From contig NZ_JAFFQD010000021.1 of NCBI RefSeq assembly GCF_016918565.1, positions 1 to 64,000 of the forward strand: DNA of 64,000 nucleotides. Reading direction: 5' to 3'. The first letter of the stretch is position 1, and every line of letters starts with the position of its first letter. Under the pieces are notes generated by a model. That model saw only the letters and a program-made list of their open reading frames with translations. It had not been told where the DNA came from and ran no database searches. The stretch is from Desulfogranum marinum. Lineage in GTDB: Bacteria; Desulfobacterota; Desulfobulbia; Desulfobulbales; Desulfobulbaceae. Made by a program: the position numbers and the translations under genes. This document shows, piece after piece, positions 33,611-42,846 of the stretch.

Positions 33611-35788
33611 ATGGCCACCGACCAGACATATAAAAAGAAAGTTGAATCCGCAATAAACAACCCGAAATTGAGTGAAGCCCTGCACCTGTTTGGTGACGCA
33701 TACCTTACCTCCAGGGAAAATGCTTTTCAGGGCCGCCTTGACTTTGAGGCAATGCGCAAGGATCTGGCAGAGATCAAGGACGATGTCAGGATAAGACGCA
33801 AAGAGCTTTTGGCTGAATTTATAAAAAATGCTGAGGCTGCAGGCTCGACAGTTTTTATTGCAAAGGATACCCAAGAGGCAAACGAATATGTGATCAATCT
33901 TGCGAAAAAGAAAAATGCAAAACTGATTGCTAAATCAAAGTCCATGGTATCAGAGGAGGCGCACTTCAACGCAGCGCTTGAAGCTGAAGGCATCAAAACC
34001 TCTGAAACGGATCTTGGCGAGTGGATCATCCAGCTTGCCGGGCAACGTCCTAGTCACATGGTCATGCCGGCTATCCATATGTTCAAAGAGGAAGTGGCGG
34101 AATTATTTAGCAAAGAAACAGGACAGCAACTTTCTCCAGATATCAAGAGCCTGGTAAACGTTGCCAGAGAACAGTTGCGAAAAGGATATTTCGATGCTGA
34201 TATTGGTCTTACCGGCGCAAACTTTCTCGTTGCTGATACAGGCGGGATAGGTCTTGTCACCAATGAAGGGAATGCCAGACTCTGTGCAACGTTACCGGAA
34301 GTGCATGTTGTTTTTTCAGGCATTCATAAATTAGTGCGAAGTATGGAAGACGCCGTAAAAATTACCAGACTTCTGCCGCGTAATGCAACCGGCCAGCTGC
34401 TTACCTCCTATATCACCTGGATTCGTGGTGCCGTACCAACGGATGGAAAAGCAAAGGAGCAACATATTGTCTTGATTGACGGTGGTCGTGAGGCTCTTTA
34501 TGAGTCCAAAGCCTGCCGCGATGCTCTTCGCTGCATCCAGTGCGGGGCATGTGCAAATGTATGTCCTGTCTATCAGACCGTGGGTGGGCATGTCTTTGGT
34601 TCCACCTATATATCCGCCATCGGTGTTATACTCACCGCCTTTTATGAAGGGCTTGACAAGGCTAAAGAAATTACCCGGGCCTGCATTGGTTGCCGTTCAT
34701 GCAGTGCCGTTTGTCCTTCCAACATCGATTTGGAAGAGATTATTCTTCACCTCCGCACTCAAGTTACCCAAGAGTACGGGATGGGAATGATCAAAAATGT
34801 TGCCTTCAAGGCGGTGATGAAAAACCGCGGCCTCTTCCACTCTATGATCCGCGCCGCGTCTAAGCTGCAGCGTCCGGTGACGCATAAAAATGCGGTTGAT
34901 GGTGAGCGGCCGATTATCCGCCATTTGCCTATGCATTTCATGGATAGGGATTTTACAGAGTGGCGTGATCTGCCATCTGTTGCAGAAAAATCCTTTCGGG
35001 ACCAGTTCAAAGGTATCGTCCAGAACGTCAAAAATTCAAGATACAAGGTCGGGTTTTTCGTTGGTTGTGGGGCGGATTTTGTTTATCCGGAAGTTGGTAC
35101 CAGCCTCATCAAGGTGCTTAATGCACTTGATGTAGAAGTGGTTTTTCCACAGAAACAGAACTGTTGCGGTATTCCGGCGCTCTACTCCGGTGATACGGAA
35201 ACCGGTGTGGACCTTGCCAGGCAAAATGTAGAGGCTTTTACGGAAGCCGAAGTTGATTACATCCTCTGCGTCTGCCCGACATGTACCATGGGAGTCAAGC
35301 GGGATTTTGTTAAGCGCCTTGCCGATTCCCCAGACTGGTCAGCCAAGGCAAGAGCCTTGAGTGAAAAAACCATGGATGCATCAGATTTTCTTGAAAATGT
35401 ACTGCACGCTTCGGAAAAACTGACAGGCTTCAAACCACAAGGAACGGTAACGTACCATGATTCCTGTCATCTCAAGCGTGGTAATAAGGTTTTTAAAGAA
35501 CCACGTGCCTTGCTGAATGCCGGCGGATATTCGGTTGAAGAAATGAAGAATAGTGACCGCTGTTGTGGTTTTGGCGGTACCTACTCCTTTCTTAGTCATC
35601 CCCAGATTTCTAAACAAATTACAACTGACAAGGTGCAGACTATCAAGGCCGTAAACAGTAAAACCGTGGCTATGGATTGTCCCGGATGCATGATTATGCT
35701 CAAGGGGGCTATGGGCAAGGCTGACCCAAATGTCCGCTGCGCTCATACCATTGAGTTGATGGCAGAGGCACTCGACGGAAAAGAGTAA
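33611..35788 (+). CDS. L-lactate dehydrogenase Fe-S protein: LutB-LutA fusion (LUD, 2x[4Fe-4S], CCG)
   Basis: A 725-residue fusion. The N-terminal part is a LUD domain (about 60-300, with GLTGANFLVADTGGIGLVTNEGNARL). Two ferredoxin motifs follow (CIQCGACANVCPVY at about 308 and CIGCRSCSAVCPS at about 358). The C-terminal part carries two CCG domains, with NCCGIPALYSGD, CPTCTMG, HDSCHLKRG, CCGFGGTYSF and CPGCMIML, which in Bacillus is the separate LutA. It should oxidise L-lactate with its LUD partner and pass electrons to the respiratory chain. It is 26 bp after the LUD gene; a short GC hairpin follows. Confidence 0.92.
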   Translation: MATDQTYKKKVESAINNPKLSEALHLFGDAYLTSRENAFQGRLDFEAMRKDLAEIKDDVRIRRKELLAEFIKNAEAAGSTVFIAKDTQEANEYVINLAKKKNAKLIAKSKSMVSEEAHFNAALEAEGIKTSETDLGEWIIQLAGQRPSHMVMPAIHMFKEEVAELFSKETGQQLSPDIKSLVNVAREQLRKGYFDADIGLTGANFLVADTGGIGLVTNEGNARLCATLPEVHVVFSGIHKLVRSMEDAVKITRLLPRNATGQLLTSYITWIRGAVPTDGKAKEQHIVLIDGGREALYESKACRDALRCIQCGACANVCPVYQTVGGHVFGSTYISAIGVILTAFYEGLDKAKEITRACIGCRSCSAVCPSNIDLEEIILHLRTQVTQEYGMGMIKNVAFKAVMKNRGLFHSMIRAASKLQRPVTHKNAVDGERPIIRHLPMHFMDRDFTEWRDLPSVAEKSFRDQFKGIVQNVKNSRYKVGFFVGCGADFVYPEVGTSLIKVLNALDVEVVFPQKQNCCGIPALYSGDTETGVDLARQNVEAFTEAEVDYILCVCPTCTMGVKRDFVKRLADSPDWSAKARALSEKTMDASDFLENVLHASEKLTGFKPQGTVTYHDSCHLKRGNKVFKEPRALLNAGGYSVEEMKNSDRCCGFGGTYSFLSHPQISKQITTDKVQTIKAVNSKTVAMDCPGCMIMLKGAMGKADPNVRCAHTIELMAEALDGKE

Positions 35789-35804
35789 TTTCCTCTTGGC
35801 ACCC

Positions 35805-35823
35805 CCCGGCTTTGCCGGGGGAT
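35805..35823 (+). terminator. GC-rich hairpin ending the lactate operon
   Basis: CCCCCGGC-TTT-GCCGGGGG, 17 bp after the stop codon. The stem is very stable; the T tract is missing, so efficiency is uncertain. Confidence 0.55.
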
Positions 35824-36045
35824 AGTTACTCAAGATATCCCACTATTAGCATCGCTTGAATTCTCTACAAAAAAGGTTAGTTATATGTGTGTTTTTTGCA
35901 GTGGAACCGATGCGTCAAATTATAACATCGTTCTAACCTCTTCCTATACATTTCAAAACATCCGCTAAGTAAGTTCTTACGCTTCTCGGAATCGAGGGTG
36001 GCAGCATTATATTGATTATACTCAACAGACTTAAGTGCTTTCGTC

Positions 36046-36276
36046 ATGAATCATACACAAATGCAGGGGGAAGCTTCCTGGAGACAATTTGAGCCAAGAG
36101 TCTTGCAAGAAGCAATTGATCTGTACCAAGAACTTGTAGAAAGTGGGGTCTTTAAAATATCATGGGACGAGTTCTTTTTTTTCTGGCAGCAATGGCAACA
36201 CGATAAAGCATCTCCAAACGAGATGACCCCGGAAAAACGAAGCGATGGCCTGGAAAAATATTTTGCCTCAATGTAA
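36046..36276 (+). CDS. Hypothetical small acidic protein, 76 residues
   Basis: Not recognised. It is rich in aromatic and acidic residues (WDEFFFFWQQWQHDK) and probably helical; no signal or Cys motif. The ribosome site is weak. The coding look (no repeats, balanced composition, isolated between a terminator and a repeat) makes a real gene more likely than not. A repeat element begins 3 bp after its stop. Confidence 0.5.
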   Translation: MNHTQMQGEASWRQFEPRVLQEAIDLYQELVESGVFKISWDEFFFFWQQWQHDKASPNEMTPEKRSDGLEKYFASM

Positions 36277-36278
36277 TG

Positions 36279-36785
36279 GTTACTTACTATTACCTAAATC
36301 TTGCACGTCAAACATGACAAAAACGCTTTTAGTTATTTTTTTCCAGACTGTTATCGGTTTTATCAACAAGAAATCAGTTCACTTTTAATGTGAGTTAGGT
36401 TTAAGAGCATTTTTCTCATGCTTGCCACCCTTCGGGATTGCCGATTTTACCGAATCTGCTTTGTTTGCGCACACTTGAAGTACTACAGTACGTCTGCGTG
36501 TACGCAGCCTCGCACCTTCGGCAAACTTGGCAATTGCAGGATTTAGGTTCTACTTTAAAAAAACAACATATTGATCAGACAATTGATTTGAAGTTCTATT
36601 CACTGTTTGAGTGAACCTATTTTTTCTCACCTTCAACGCCCTTCGGGATCGGCAATTTCGCCAAATCTGCTACGTTACCGAAGGCTTGAAGTATTTTTAT
36701 ACGTCTGCGCCTCCGGTGCCTCACATCTTCGGCAGGTAGCGTAGACTCCGAAATTTCCAATTGCAGGATTTAGGTATTATGTAAC
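36279..36785. repeat. Family-3 composite repeat with two internal direct copies
   Basis: The outer ends are imperfect inverted repeats (36279-36305 and 36762-36785, sharing TACCTAAATC and TGCAGGATTTAGGTA). Inside are two direct copies of a block of about 125 bp (36425-36550 and 36632-36776) sharing CCCTTCGGGAT, AATCTGCT, CTTGAAGTA, ACGTCTGCG, CTTCGGC and CAATTGCAGGATTTAGGT. The second copy holds a 17-bp nested unit (36734-36750) that the first lacks. Confidence 0.7.
36734..36750 (+). repeat. Nested unit, 17-bp variant in family-3 repeat
   Basis: AGGTAGCGTAGACTCCG is inserted cleanly after CTTCGGC, a point where the sister copy (after about 36531) runs straight into AAA. Confidence 0.75.
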
Positions 36786-36979
36786 TGGCGAGGCTAGTTA
36801 CAGTTCGATGGATTGGGTGTTTTTAGACCTTCGCTGAACAGCGTAGAATCATGCGTAGTACAGCGCAGAAAAAGTGAAAAAAATACTGCGATTTTCTTTT
36901 CCCTTTCTTATTAAATACAAAACTCTGCCATTTATCTATCGAAGCAGACAGTGGACTGATTTTATTTCTCTTGTAAACC

Positions 36980-37095
36980 CGGGAGACAGATCGAAGTCTT
37001 CGCTTACCTAAATTTCTCAGTACTGAGGTAGGTGACTGATTTTTTTAATGGCTTTTTATGAAAATCAGATAGCGGAGACTTCGATCTGTCTCCCG
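36980..37095. repeat. 116-bp element with 24-bp inverted ends
   Basis: Arms 36980-37003 and 37072-37095 match at 23 of 24 positions, beginning CGGGAGACAGATCGAAGTC. The left arm runs into a nested-unit variant (36992-37009, one mismatch to the reference). The interior has further short inverted repeats. It lies just past the stop of the minus-strand SLAC1-type gene. The stretch 36800-36979 shows nothing else. Confidence 0.7.
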
Positions 37096-37115
37096 AGTCA
37101 AAAAAAGGCTGCGTT

Positions 37116-38336
37116 TCATGGGTAATCAGATTTTTTTTCTATATCATCAAGTATATCGCCCTGGAAATGTGGTTCTTTCAAAGATACAATAGCTTTTGCC
37201 GGCGGTGGTGGCCGAAATAGATGCCCGGTTATCATGCCTCTTGTTGTTCCAAAAGCAGCAACAGACCAAGCTCCGAGTAAGCCTATGAAGTAGAGAATAC
37301 TTGTCCACTCAAATAACGGCAATCCTGTGTGGTTTGCCAACTGCGCGATACCGGTCACACACGTACCGACTGGAAATGTAAAGGCCCAATAAGTAAGCGC
37401 AAATTTCATTTGCCTATAGTGGGCTCGAATTGATAACAGTATTGCCATACAGGTCCAGAGCAACACAAAACCCAGAACCGGAACACTATACAGTACAGCA
37501 AAAAGCTCAAATCCGGATGCAATCTCAAGAGGGACGGCGCCCTTGGCAACGGTACCAAGTATACCCGCAGCTGTCATTGATTGTCCAAGCGGCCCCAGGA
37601 CAATCCAGAGCGTGGGGACACGGGAAGTACCTGACGTTCCATGATGAGCCAAGCGGCTCCATATCATAGATATAATAATCATTGCTGCTATCAGGCTGAG
37701 GCCAAACATAGAGAAGCAGACGTAGAACATTGTTTCCCTGAAGACACCTTCCGGGACATACGGAACAAGCATGGCGCCTATGGCGGCCGATACCATAGGA
37801 GGAACCACCGGCATGAGCCAGCCACCAAAGGCGGAGTCCGGTCGGACCCTGAAAGTAGTAAACAAGCGGTAAGGAATGACAAGAGCTGAGCCAAGCCCTG
37901 TCATTGTACCAAGAAACCAGAGGCCCCAGGCAATGTTTTGCGCCACTGAGTGACCAAGCACGCTTTCTCCGATTAATAAAGTCCCCCCTGCTACTGTGAG
38001 CATAGCCATAGGTGGTGCTCCATAGAACTGGGCCATCATCGGGTCTCTAAAATGCTTTTTCCAAACACTATGCCCTGTTACCAGGAAAACGAATGTCCAG
38101 GCGACGAGTCCAAGTAACATGATGGAGGCAAGGCACCACGTTACCAAGGCGAAGGAGTGAAGCCTTTCCGAAAATAGCGGCAAAGAGGCAGCTGCATTGG
38201 CGATAATGCCAGTCCCCATAACCGAAGCAAACCAGTTCGGGCCTAATTCATAATCACCATTAGCCCCAGTGACTGAATAAAAAAAACGCTTCCACCAAAA
38301 CCCTTTTGAACTTGTATTTTTAAGGTCTTTGTCCAA
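37116..38336 (-). CDS. SLAC1/TehA-family (TDT) anion or C4-dicarboxylate transporter
   Basis: A 406-residue protein with ten membrane helices, as expected for the tellurite-resistance/dicarboxylate transporter family. Marks are NWFASVMGTGIIANAA near the start, YGAPPMAMLTVAGGTLL, GGWLMPVVPPMVSAAIGAMLVPYVPEG (about 175-200) and a late WAFTFPVGTCVTGI. The substrate may be malate, sulfite or a similar anion. No in-frame ATG precedes the first helix; the TTG at 38336 has AGGA 8 nt upstream. It stands alone, framed by repeats. Confidence 0.85.
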   Translation of the reverse strand: MDKDLKNTSSKGFWWKRFFYSVTGANGDYELGPNWFASVMGTGIIANAAASLPLFSERLHSFALVTWCLASIMLLGLVAWTFVFLVTGHSVWKKHFRDPMMAQFYGAPPMAMLTVAGGTLLIGESVLGHSVAQNIAWGLWFLGTMTGLGSALVIPYRLFTTFRVRPDSAFGGWLMPVVPPMVSAAIGAMLVPYVPEGVFRETMFYVCFSMFGLSLIAAMIIISMIWSRLAHHGTSGTSRVPTLWIVLGPLGQSMTAAGILGTVAKGAVPLEIASGFELFAVLYSVPVLGFVLLWTCMAILLSIRAHYRQMKFALTYWAFTFPVGTCVTGIAQLANHTGLPLFEWTSILYFIGLLGAWSVAAFGTTRGMITGHLFRPPPPAKAIVSLKEPHFQGDILDDIEKKSDYP

Positions 38337-38399
38337 TTTTATCGTCCTGTTTTTGGGTATAAGGTTTCAATAGATTTTTCCTGTAGTGGAGAAGATCAC

Positions 38400-38568
38400 C
38401 TCGAAAAAATGCTATTTCGCCCAGCCTCTCGGAGTCTTGCACTCAGCTTGTTATGCTTAAAAAAATATCCACAGAGATACAGCGATAGATGCCGATATTA
38501 TTTATATGCCTGTGGTCGTTTTTTGCGCATGCCTCGAAGTCATTGCTTACCTGACCTTTTTGATCTTC
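38400..38568. repeat. Family-1 element, copy C, reverse orientation
   Basis: Read on the minus strand it follows copy A throughout: AAGGTC, unit, AGGCATGC, ACCACAGGCATAT, unit position, GGATATTTTTTT, AGCATAACA, unit, GGGCGAAA. All three unit positions are filled but diverged; the clearest is 38535-38552 (CGAAGTCATTGCTTACCT). Confidence 0.7.
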
Positions 38569-38708
38569 AGCATTTGGAATTTCTTTTAAGCTCTTTCTGT
38601 CTATTTTCATAGGGTCATTATGAATATGTTAAGGAAAGTTTAAAATCCAGATGGCTCTGAAAAAAGAACCCTTGTGTCTTTAACTGCTACCCTTCCGGAC
38701 AGGCGCCC

Positions 38709-38962
38709 AACCCGAATTTCTCATATTTTTTTTTGACTTTCGACTTAAGTTTTTGATATTTATAGAAAATACAGTAGCGCTAAAAAACAGACTGTTTTTT
38801 CGTCGATAATCAAAAAAGCTCACCCTCCGGGTCAGCGGATTTTTCCGCAGACTCTTTGTTGCAGGCCATTTGCGGTAGCTTGCTACCGGAGCCTTCGCTT
38901 ACCTGCTGCGTGCCCTGCACCTCGATCTGCAAAAAACTTCACTGATGAGAAATCCGGGCTAA
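38709..38962. repeat. Family-2 inverted-repeat element, copy F
   Basis: The ends (AACCCGAATTTCTCAT and ATGAGAAATCCGGGCTAA) are inverted repeats. The interior matches copy G (50975-51227) in TTTTTCCGCAG, GGTAG-N-CTAC and a nested unit (38887-38904, one mismatch). There is no ORF. The rest of the gap to 39448 shows no gene or other clear feature. Confidence 0.75.
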
Positions 38963-39448
38963 TCGAAAGTAATTATGCTTCCAGTCACATTTGATGCTAC
39001 ATGGAGTTTTAAATGACTAGAAAGGTCTCGAACTACAGTTACTGGTAATCTTGAAATTGCCGGCAGCCAACTGTAAGGTACTCCTGCACGGAAGGATCTT
39101 GAAACCGACTTTGTTCGAATAGTGACGTCGAGGTATCTTTGGTATTGTTAGTAAAGTATATACCAAGATAGAGCTGGAGAAACTGTCGATTTTTTCTGCA
39201 TTGAAAGCAAGGTTGTCAGGTAACATTACAAGGTATCCCCAGTTGTTTCAAATGCCTATAAAAACATTGTAAAGTTAAATAGCTCAGAGAAATTTAGAAT
39301 TTGCAGTGTTTGGCAATTTTCTGGCTAAAAGTGTCTGCCCTGTCTACTCCATGGATAATTTAACCAAAAACGGCTAACCTTTACGCGTGGGAATATTACG
39401 CTTGGTATGTTCCTAAGCCGGTAATTATAACACAGTCTTCAGCAATCG

Positions 39449-41149
39449 ATGAAAACCCTAGCAAGCCAACTTATTTTTTTCTTTCGCCATAGAAAGGTAC
39501 AGCGAAATTTTGCCGTGCTGTGGAAGTTTTTCACCTCTCTTTTTTTTGTTATTTGCCTCTACTCGGCGTTGTTCCACGTGTTGATGATTTATGAAGGGCG
39601 TAACTTTAGCTGGATCACCGGCGTCTATTGGACCATGACCGTCATGTCCACCCTCGGTTTTGGCGACATCACCTTTCACAGTGACCTTGGCCTACTTTTT
39701 ACAATGGTTGTTCTTTTTTCGGGAGTGTTGTTTCTCCTGATTATGTTGCCTTTTATCTTTATCCAGTTTTTTTACACTCCTTGGCTGGAAGCCCAGGAAC
39801 GTGCTAAGATCCCCAGGGCTTTACCTGCGCATATACACAACCACGTCATCCTGACCAGCTATGATCCTATCACCGCCCGTCTGATTGAGCGGATGGTAAA
39901 ATATAATATCCCCTATGCCCTGGTGACGCCCGATCATCAGTTGGCCAACGAGCTGCATGATCTTGACTGCCTGGTGGTGATCGGCGAGCCCGACAAACCG
40001 AGTACCTACGAAGCACTGCGGATTGCCGATGCCTCTCTGGTGGTGGTCACAAATGACGACCTTATTTCCACCAATATCTGTTTTACTATCAGAGAAGTGG
40101 ACAAGGTGGTGCCCATCGTTACCAACGCTGACAGGGAACACTCCATCGATATCCTCGAGTTTTCCGGGAACAACAGTGTTTATCAGTTTACGAACATGCT
40201 CGGGATCCATTTGGCGAAGAGGACCCAGGGCGTGTGTATGACCGCCAATGTCATAGGCCGATTTGAAGAACTCATGATAACGGAAATGCCGGTCAAGGAC
40301 AGTGAACTGATTGGCAAGACACTGCTTGAGGCAAACATAAGGAGTCGGACCGGCGTGACGGTGATTGGATTAATGCAAAAAGGCATTTTTAGCCCATCAG
40401 CGCCCAGCACCGTCATGTCAAGGGGGACGATACTGGTGCTCTCCGGTACGGTCAATCAACTCAAGGCCTTTGAAGATCTTTTCGGCGGCGAACACCCCCA
40501 GACCGCTGAAAACAATCATGTATTGATTCTTGGCGGGGGACGGGTCGGCCTGTCTGCCGCCAAGACTCTGGCTGAACATGGAATTAACTACCGAATAGTG
40601 GAAAAACGTCCTCTCAAGATAACTCATCAGCAGGAAGAGCAATTTATTGTCGGCGACGCAGCAGACATTAAGACACTGGAAGCTGCGGGTATTAAAACAG
40701 CAAGGTCGGTTATCGTGACCACCCACAGTGACGATATGAATATCTACCTGACATTTTATTGCCGACAGCTGCGGCCGGATATTCAGATAATCAGCCGTTC
40801 CATCCTCGAACGTAATGTTTCCAAGCTCCATTCGGCAGGTGCCGATCAGGTTATGTCTTATGCTTCCTTGGGGGCAGGAACCATTTTCCAGTTACTCAGA
40901 CCCAATGAGGTCTCCTTGTTTATTGAGGGGCTTATTGTGTTCAACAGGACCGCCGGTAGCTATTTCCAGGGTCGTTCAATAATGGAGAGCGGGGTAAGGG
41001 ACAAGACCGGCTGCAGTATCGTTGCCCTCAGGCGAAACGACACTCTCCTCGTCAATCCAGCCCCTGAGACCATTCTCGAAGCAAACGACGAATTGATATT
41101 TATAGGTACTGCGGAGAATGAGGAACTATTCCTGAAGCTCACGCGGTAG
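39449..41149 (+). CDS. Two-helix K+ channel with two RCK (TrkA-N/TrkA-C) units
   Basis: A 566-residue protein. Two membrane helices (about 25-50 and 72-100) flank the pore loop WTMTVMSTLGFGDITF, whose TLGFGD is a K+-channel-type filter variant. Then come TrkA-N, TrkA-C, TrkA-N and TrkA-C. The second TrkA-N keeps the nucleotide motif LILGGGRVGLSAAKTLAE (about 354-371); the first has lost it (ILTSYDPITARLIE), so only one site should bind NAD or a nucleotide. The ribosome site is weak. No operon partners. Confidence 0.88.
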   Translation: MKTLASQLIFFFRHRKVQRNFAVLWKFFTSLFFVICLYSALFHVLMIYEGRNFSWITGVYWTMTVMSTLGFGDITFHSDLGLLFTMVVLFSGVLFLLIMLPFIFIQFFYTPWLEAQERAKIPRALPAHIHNHVILTSYDPITARLIERMVKYNIPYALVTPDHQLANELHDLDCLVVIGEPDKPSTYEALRIADASLVVVTNDDLISTNICFTIREVDKVVPIVTNADREHSIDILEFSGNNSVYQFTNMLGIHLAKRTQGVCMTANVIGRFEELMITEMPVKDSELIGKTLLEANIRSRTGVTVIGLMQKGIFSPSAPSTVMSRGTILVLSGTVNQLKAFEDLFGGEHPQTAENNHVLILGGGRVGLSAAKTLAEHGINYRIVEKRPLKITHQQEEQFIVGDAADIKTLEAAGIKTARSVIVTTHSDDMNIYLTFYCRQLRPDIQIISRSILERNVSKLHSAGADQVMSYASLGAGTIFQLLRPNEVSLFIEGLIVFNRTAGSYFQGRSIMESGVRDKTGCSIVALRRNDTLLVNPAPETILEANDELIFIGTAENEELFLKLTR

Positions 41150-41238
41150 ATATGTTTACCACTATAACCGAACAGAGCAATGAAAATGGTACCTCTTCAT
41201 AAGAACGTAATACTATCCATCGGCTCTCTGACAAAACC

Positions 41239-41547
41239 ATGGCATTGATCAACATTAGTGCTGTTCGCAAAAAAACAATTACCACTCTGATGAAGACCAC
41301 TCCACCGGGAGGGGTGGCTTTGTTTTCCTATAAGCGGAATAGGTCTGTTGCTCTCATAAGGCAAGATGAAGAGATTTTTTTAATAAAAGAGCATGGTTAT
41401 ATTGTGCAGGAAGTGGTATCCCGTACTGATGGTTTGTCACGTCTGTTGAAGGAAATGATCAAACGAGAATTTCCCCGTAGTCGTAAGGTAAGGCTGGTGA
41501 AGTTTAAAGATCCCGCTGAATTGGAAAATCCGCGCCGGAAAATTTAG
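41239..41547 (+). CDS. Hypothetical basic protein, 102 residues
   Basis: Not recognised. A basic protein with a central predicted beta region (GVALFSYKRNRSVALIRQDEEIFLIKEHGYIVQEV) and a C-terminal helix ending in RKVRLVKFKDPAELENPRRK. The steady coding character and the tight spacing to the next small gene (36 bp) support a real gene. Confidence 0.65.
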   Translation: MALINISAVRKKTITTLMKTTPPGGVALFSYKRNRSVALIRQDEEIFLIKEHGYIVQEVVSRTDGLSRLLKEMIKREFPRSRKVRLVKFKDPAELENPRRKI

Positions 41548-41583
41548 CGCTTGCTTTTGTAATCATCCGTTTGAAAAAAAGTC

Positions 41584-41814
41584 ATGCTGATAATCCGATG
41601 TGCAGCCTGCAAAAGAAAGCTGTGGAGATATGACAAGATAGGGCCCGGTGAAGTCCTTCGTTGTCATAAGGCAAGAATTGAGAGAACCTATGCATTTGTG
41701 GAAAAGGAAGGCAAGTTGCGATGTGTGTGCGGCAAGCCCATTGGGATTGACAAAGGAAGTTTTTACAAGATGATTGCAAAGGCCTTTACCTACAGTGGCA
41801 CGAAAAGAAGGTAG
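41584..41814 (+). CDS. Small zinc-ribbon protein, 76 residues
   Basis: Three Cys-containing knuckles (CAACKRKLW at about 6, LRCHKARIER at about 26 and LRCVCGKPIG at about 46) suggest a zinc-binding fold; the rest is basic. Similar orphans are common in this phylum as hypothetical proteins. It is 36 bp after the 102-residue protein and upstream of the Gate-domain protein. Confidence 0.7.
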   Translation: MLIIRCAACKRKLWRYDKIGPGEVLRCHKARIERTYAFVEKEGKLRCVCGKPIGIDKGSFYKMIAKAFTYSGTKRR

Positions 41815-41879
41815 ATTGCACCAAAAGGCAGCAGCCGGCAGGTATATTCTATATTATTGATTTTACAGTACCGTGTGTT

Positions 41880-42782
41880 TTGAAAATATTATTCATTGAA
41901 AGCCTGCGCTCCTCCATGAGCAGTGCCTGGTTGATTCTTAAGCTGGTGGTTCCCCTTTATATCCTGTCGGATTTTCTGCTTTATTATGACCTTCTCCGCC
42001 ATATAAGTTTTCTTTTCACACCACTGACGGAGCTACTTCATTTGCCCGCAGAAGCTGCCGTTGCGGTTGCCGGCGGCATGTTACTTAATGTGTACGCTGC
42101 AATTGCCTTTGCTGCACCTCTTGGCTTGACAGCCTACCAATGGACAATTCTCGGTATCTTTCTTGGTGTCTGTCACGCGCTGGTAGTTGAAAGTGCAATA
42201 ATGGCCAAGCTTGGGGTGTCGTACGGTTATTCGATTGTGCTTCGAATTGTCGGTGCTTTTCTTGCGGTGTTGCCTGTTTTATTCCTGCCGCCTTCTTTTT
42301 TTGCTGATACTGCTGTTCGCCAGGCGCCGGCTGCCAAGGTGTTGCCTGAGAGTGTGGGGCAGATGCTTGGCGAATCTATTCTGCAAGCCGGGATTCTTTC
42401 GCTGAAGATCATTGTGCTTATCAGTGCGATTATTATTTGTATGGATCTACTCAAGGCATCCAAAGTGATCAAAGACCATATGGACAAAGTCAACACTTCG
42501 TTTTCCATCATTGTCGGTCAGTTGCTGGGGATAACGTACGGTGCAACCATTTTAATCAGGGAGGCAAGCCAGGGGAACTTATCTCAGCGGGATATATTTT
42601 TTATCTCGACTTTTTTGATGATATGTCACTCGTTGATAGAAGACGTGCTGCTTTTTGTTATTTTTGGCGCAAACTTGTGGGTTATTGTTATCGCTCGTTT
42701 GTTCACAGCTGTAGTTTTGAGTTATGTATTATTATTTTTAACTCCCAGGTTGTTTTCTTTGGACAGGGTTGTTCGTGCTTGA
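41880..42782 (+). CDS. Nucleoside-recognition (Gate) domain membrane protein
   Basis: A 300-residue protein with eight or so membrane helices arranged as two Gate-type repeats: LPAEAAVAVAGGMLLNVYAAIAFAAPLGLT (about 54-83) and LLGITYGATILIREASQGNLSQRDIFFISTFLMICHSLIEDVLLF (about 214-258). Related proteins are SpmA/SpmB and the FeoB gate. The transported substrate is unknown. The TTG start at 41880 lacks a good ribosome site; an ATG at 41916 is the alternative. Confidence 0.78.
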   Translation: MKILFIESLRSSMSSAWLILKLVVPLYILSDFLLYYDLLRHISFLFTPLTELLHLPAEAAVAVAGGMLLNVYAAIAFAAPLGLTAYQWTILGIFLGVCHALVVESAIMAKLGVSYGYSIVLRIVGAFLAVLPVLFLPPSFFADTAVRQAPAAKVLPESVGQMLGESILQAGILSLKIIVLISAIIICMDLLKASKVIKDHMDKVNTSFSIIVGQLLGITYGATILIREASQGNLSQRDIFFISTFLMICHSLIEDVLLFVIFGANLWVIVIARLFTAVVLSYVLLFLTPRLFSLDRVVRA

Positions 42783-42846
42783 AAACCGAGGGGTGTGGCC
42801 AATTCTCGGCTGGTAAAAGAACCTGGAGAAAATCAGGAGGAGCTTG

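Noticed and set aside
36279-37095. CRISPR array
   Set aside because: The repeats are long, few, imperfect and inverted; there is no regular 25-40-bp repeat/spacer pattern and no cas gene.
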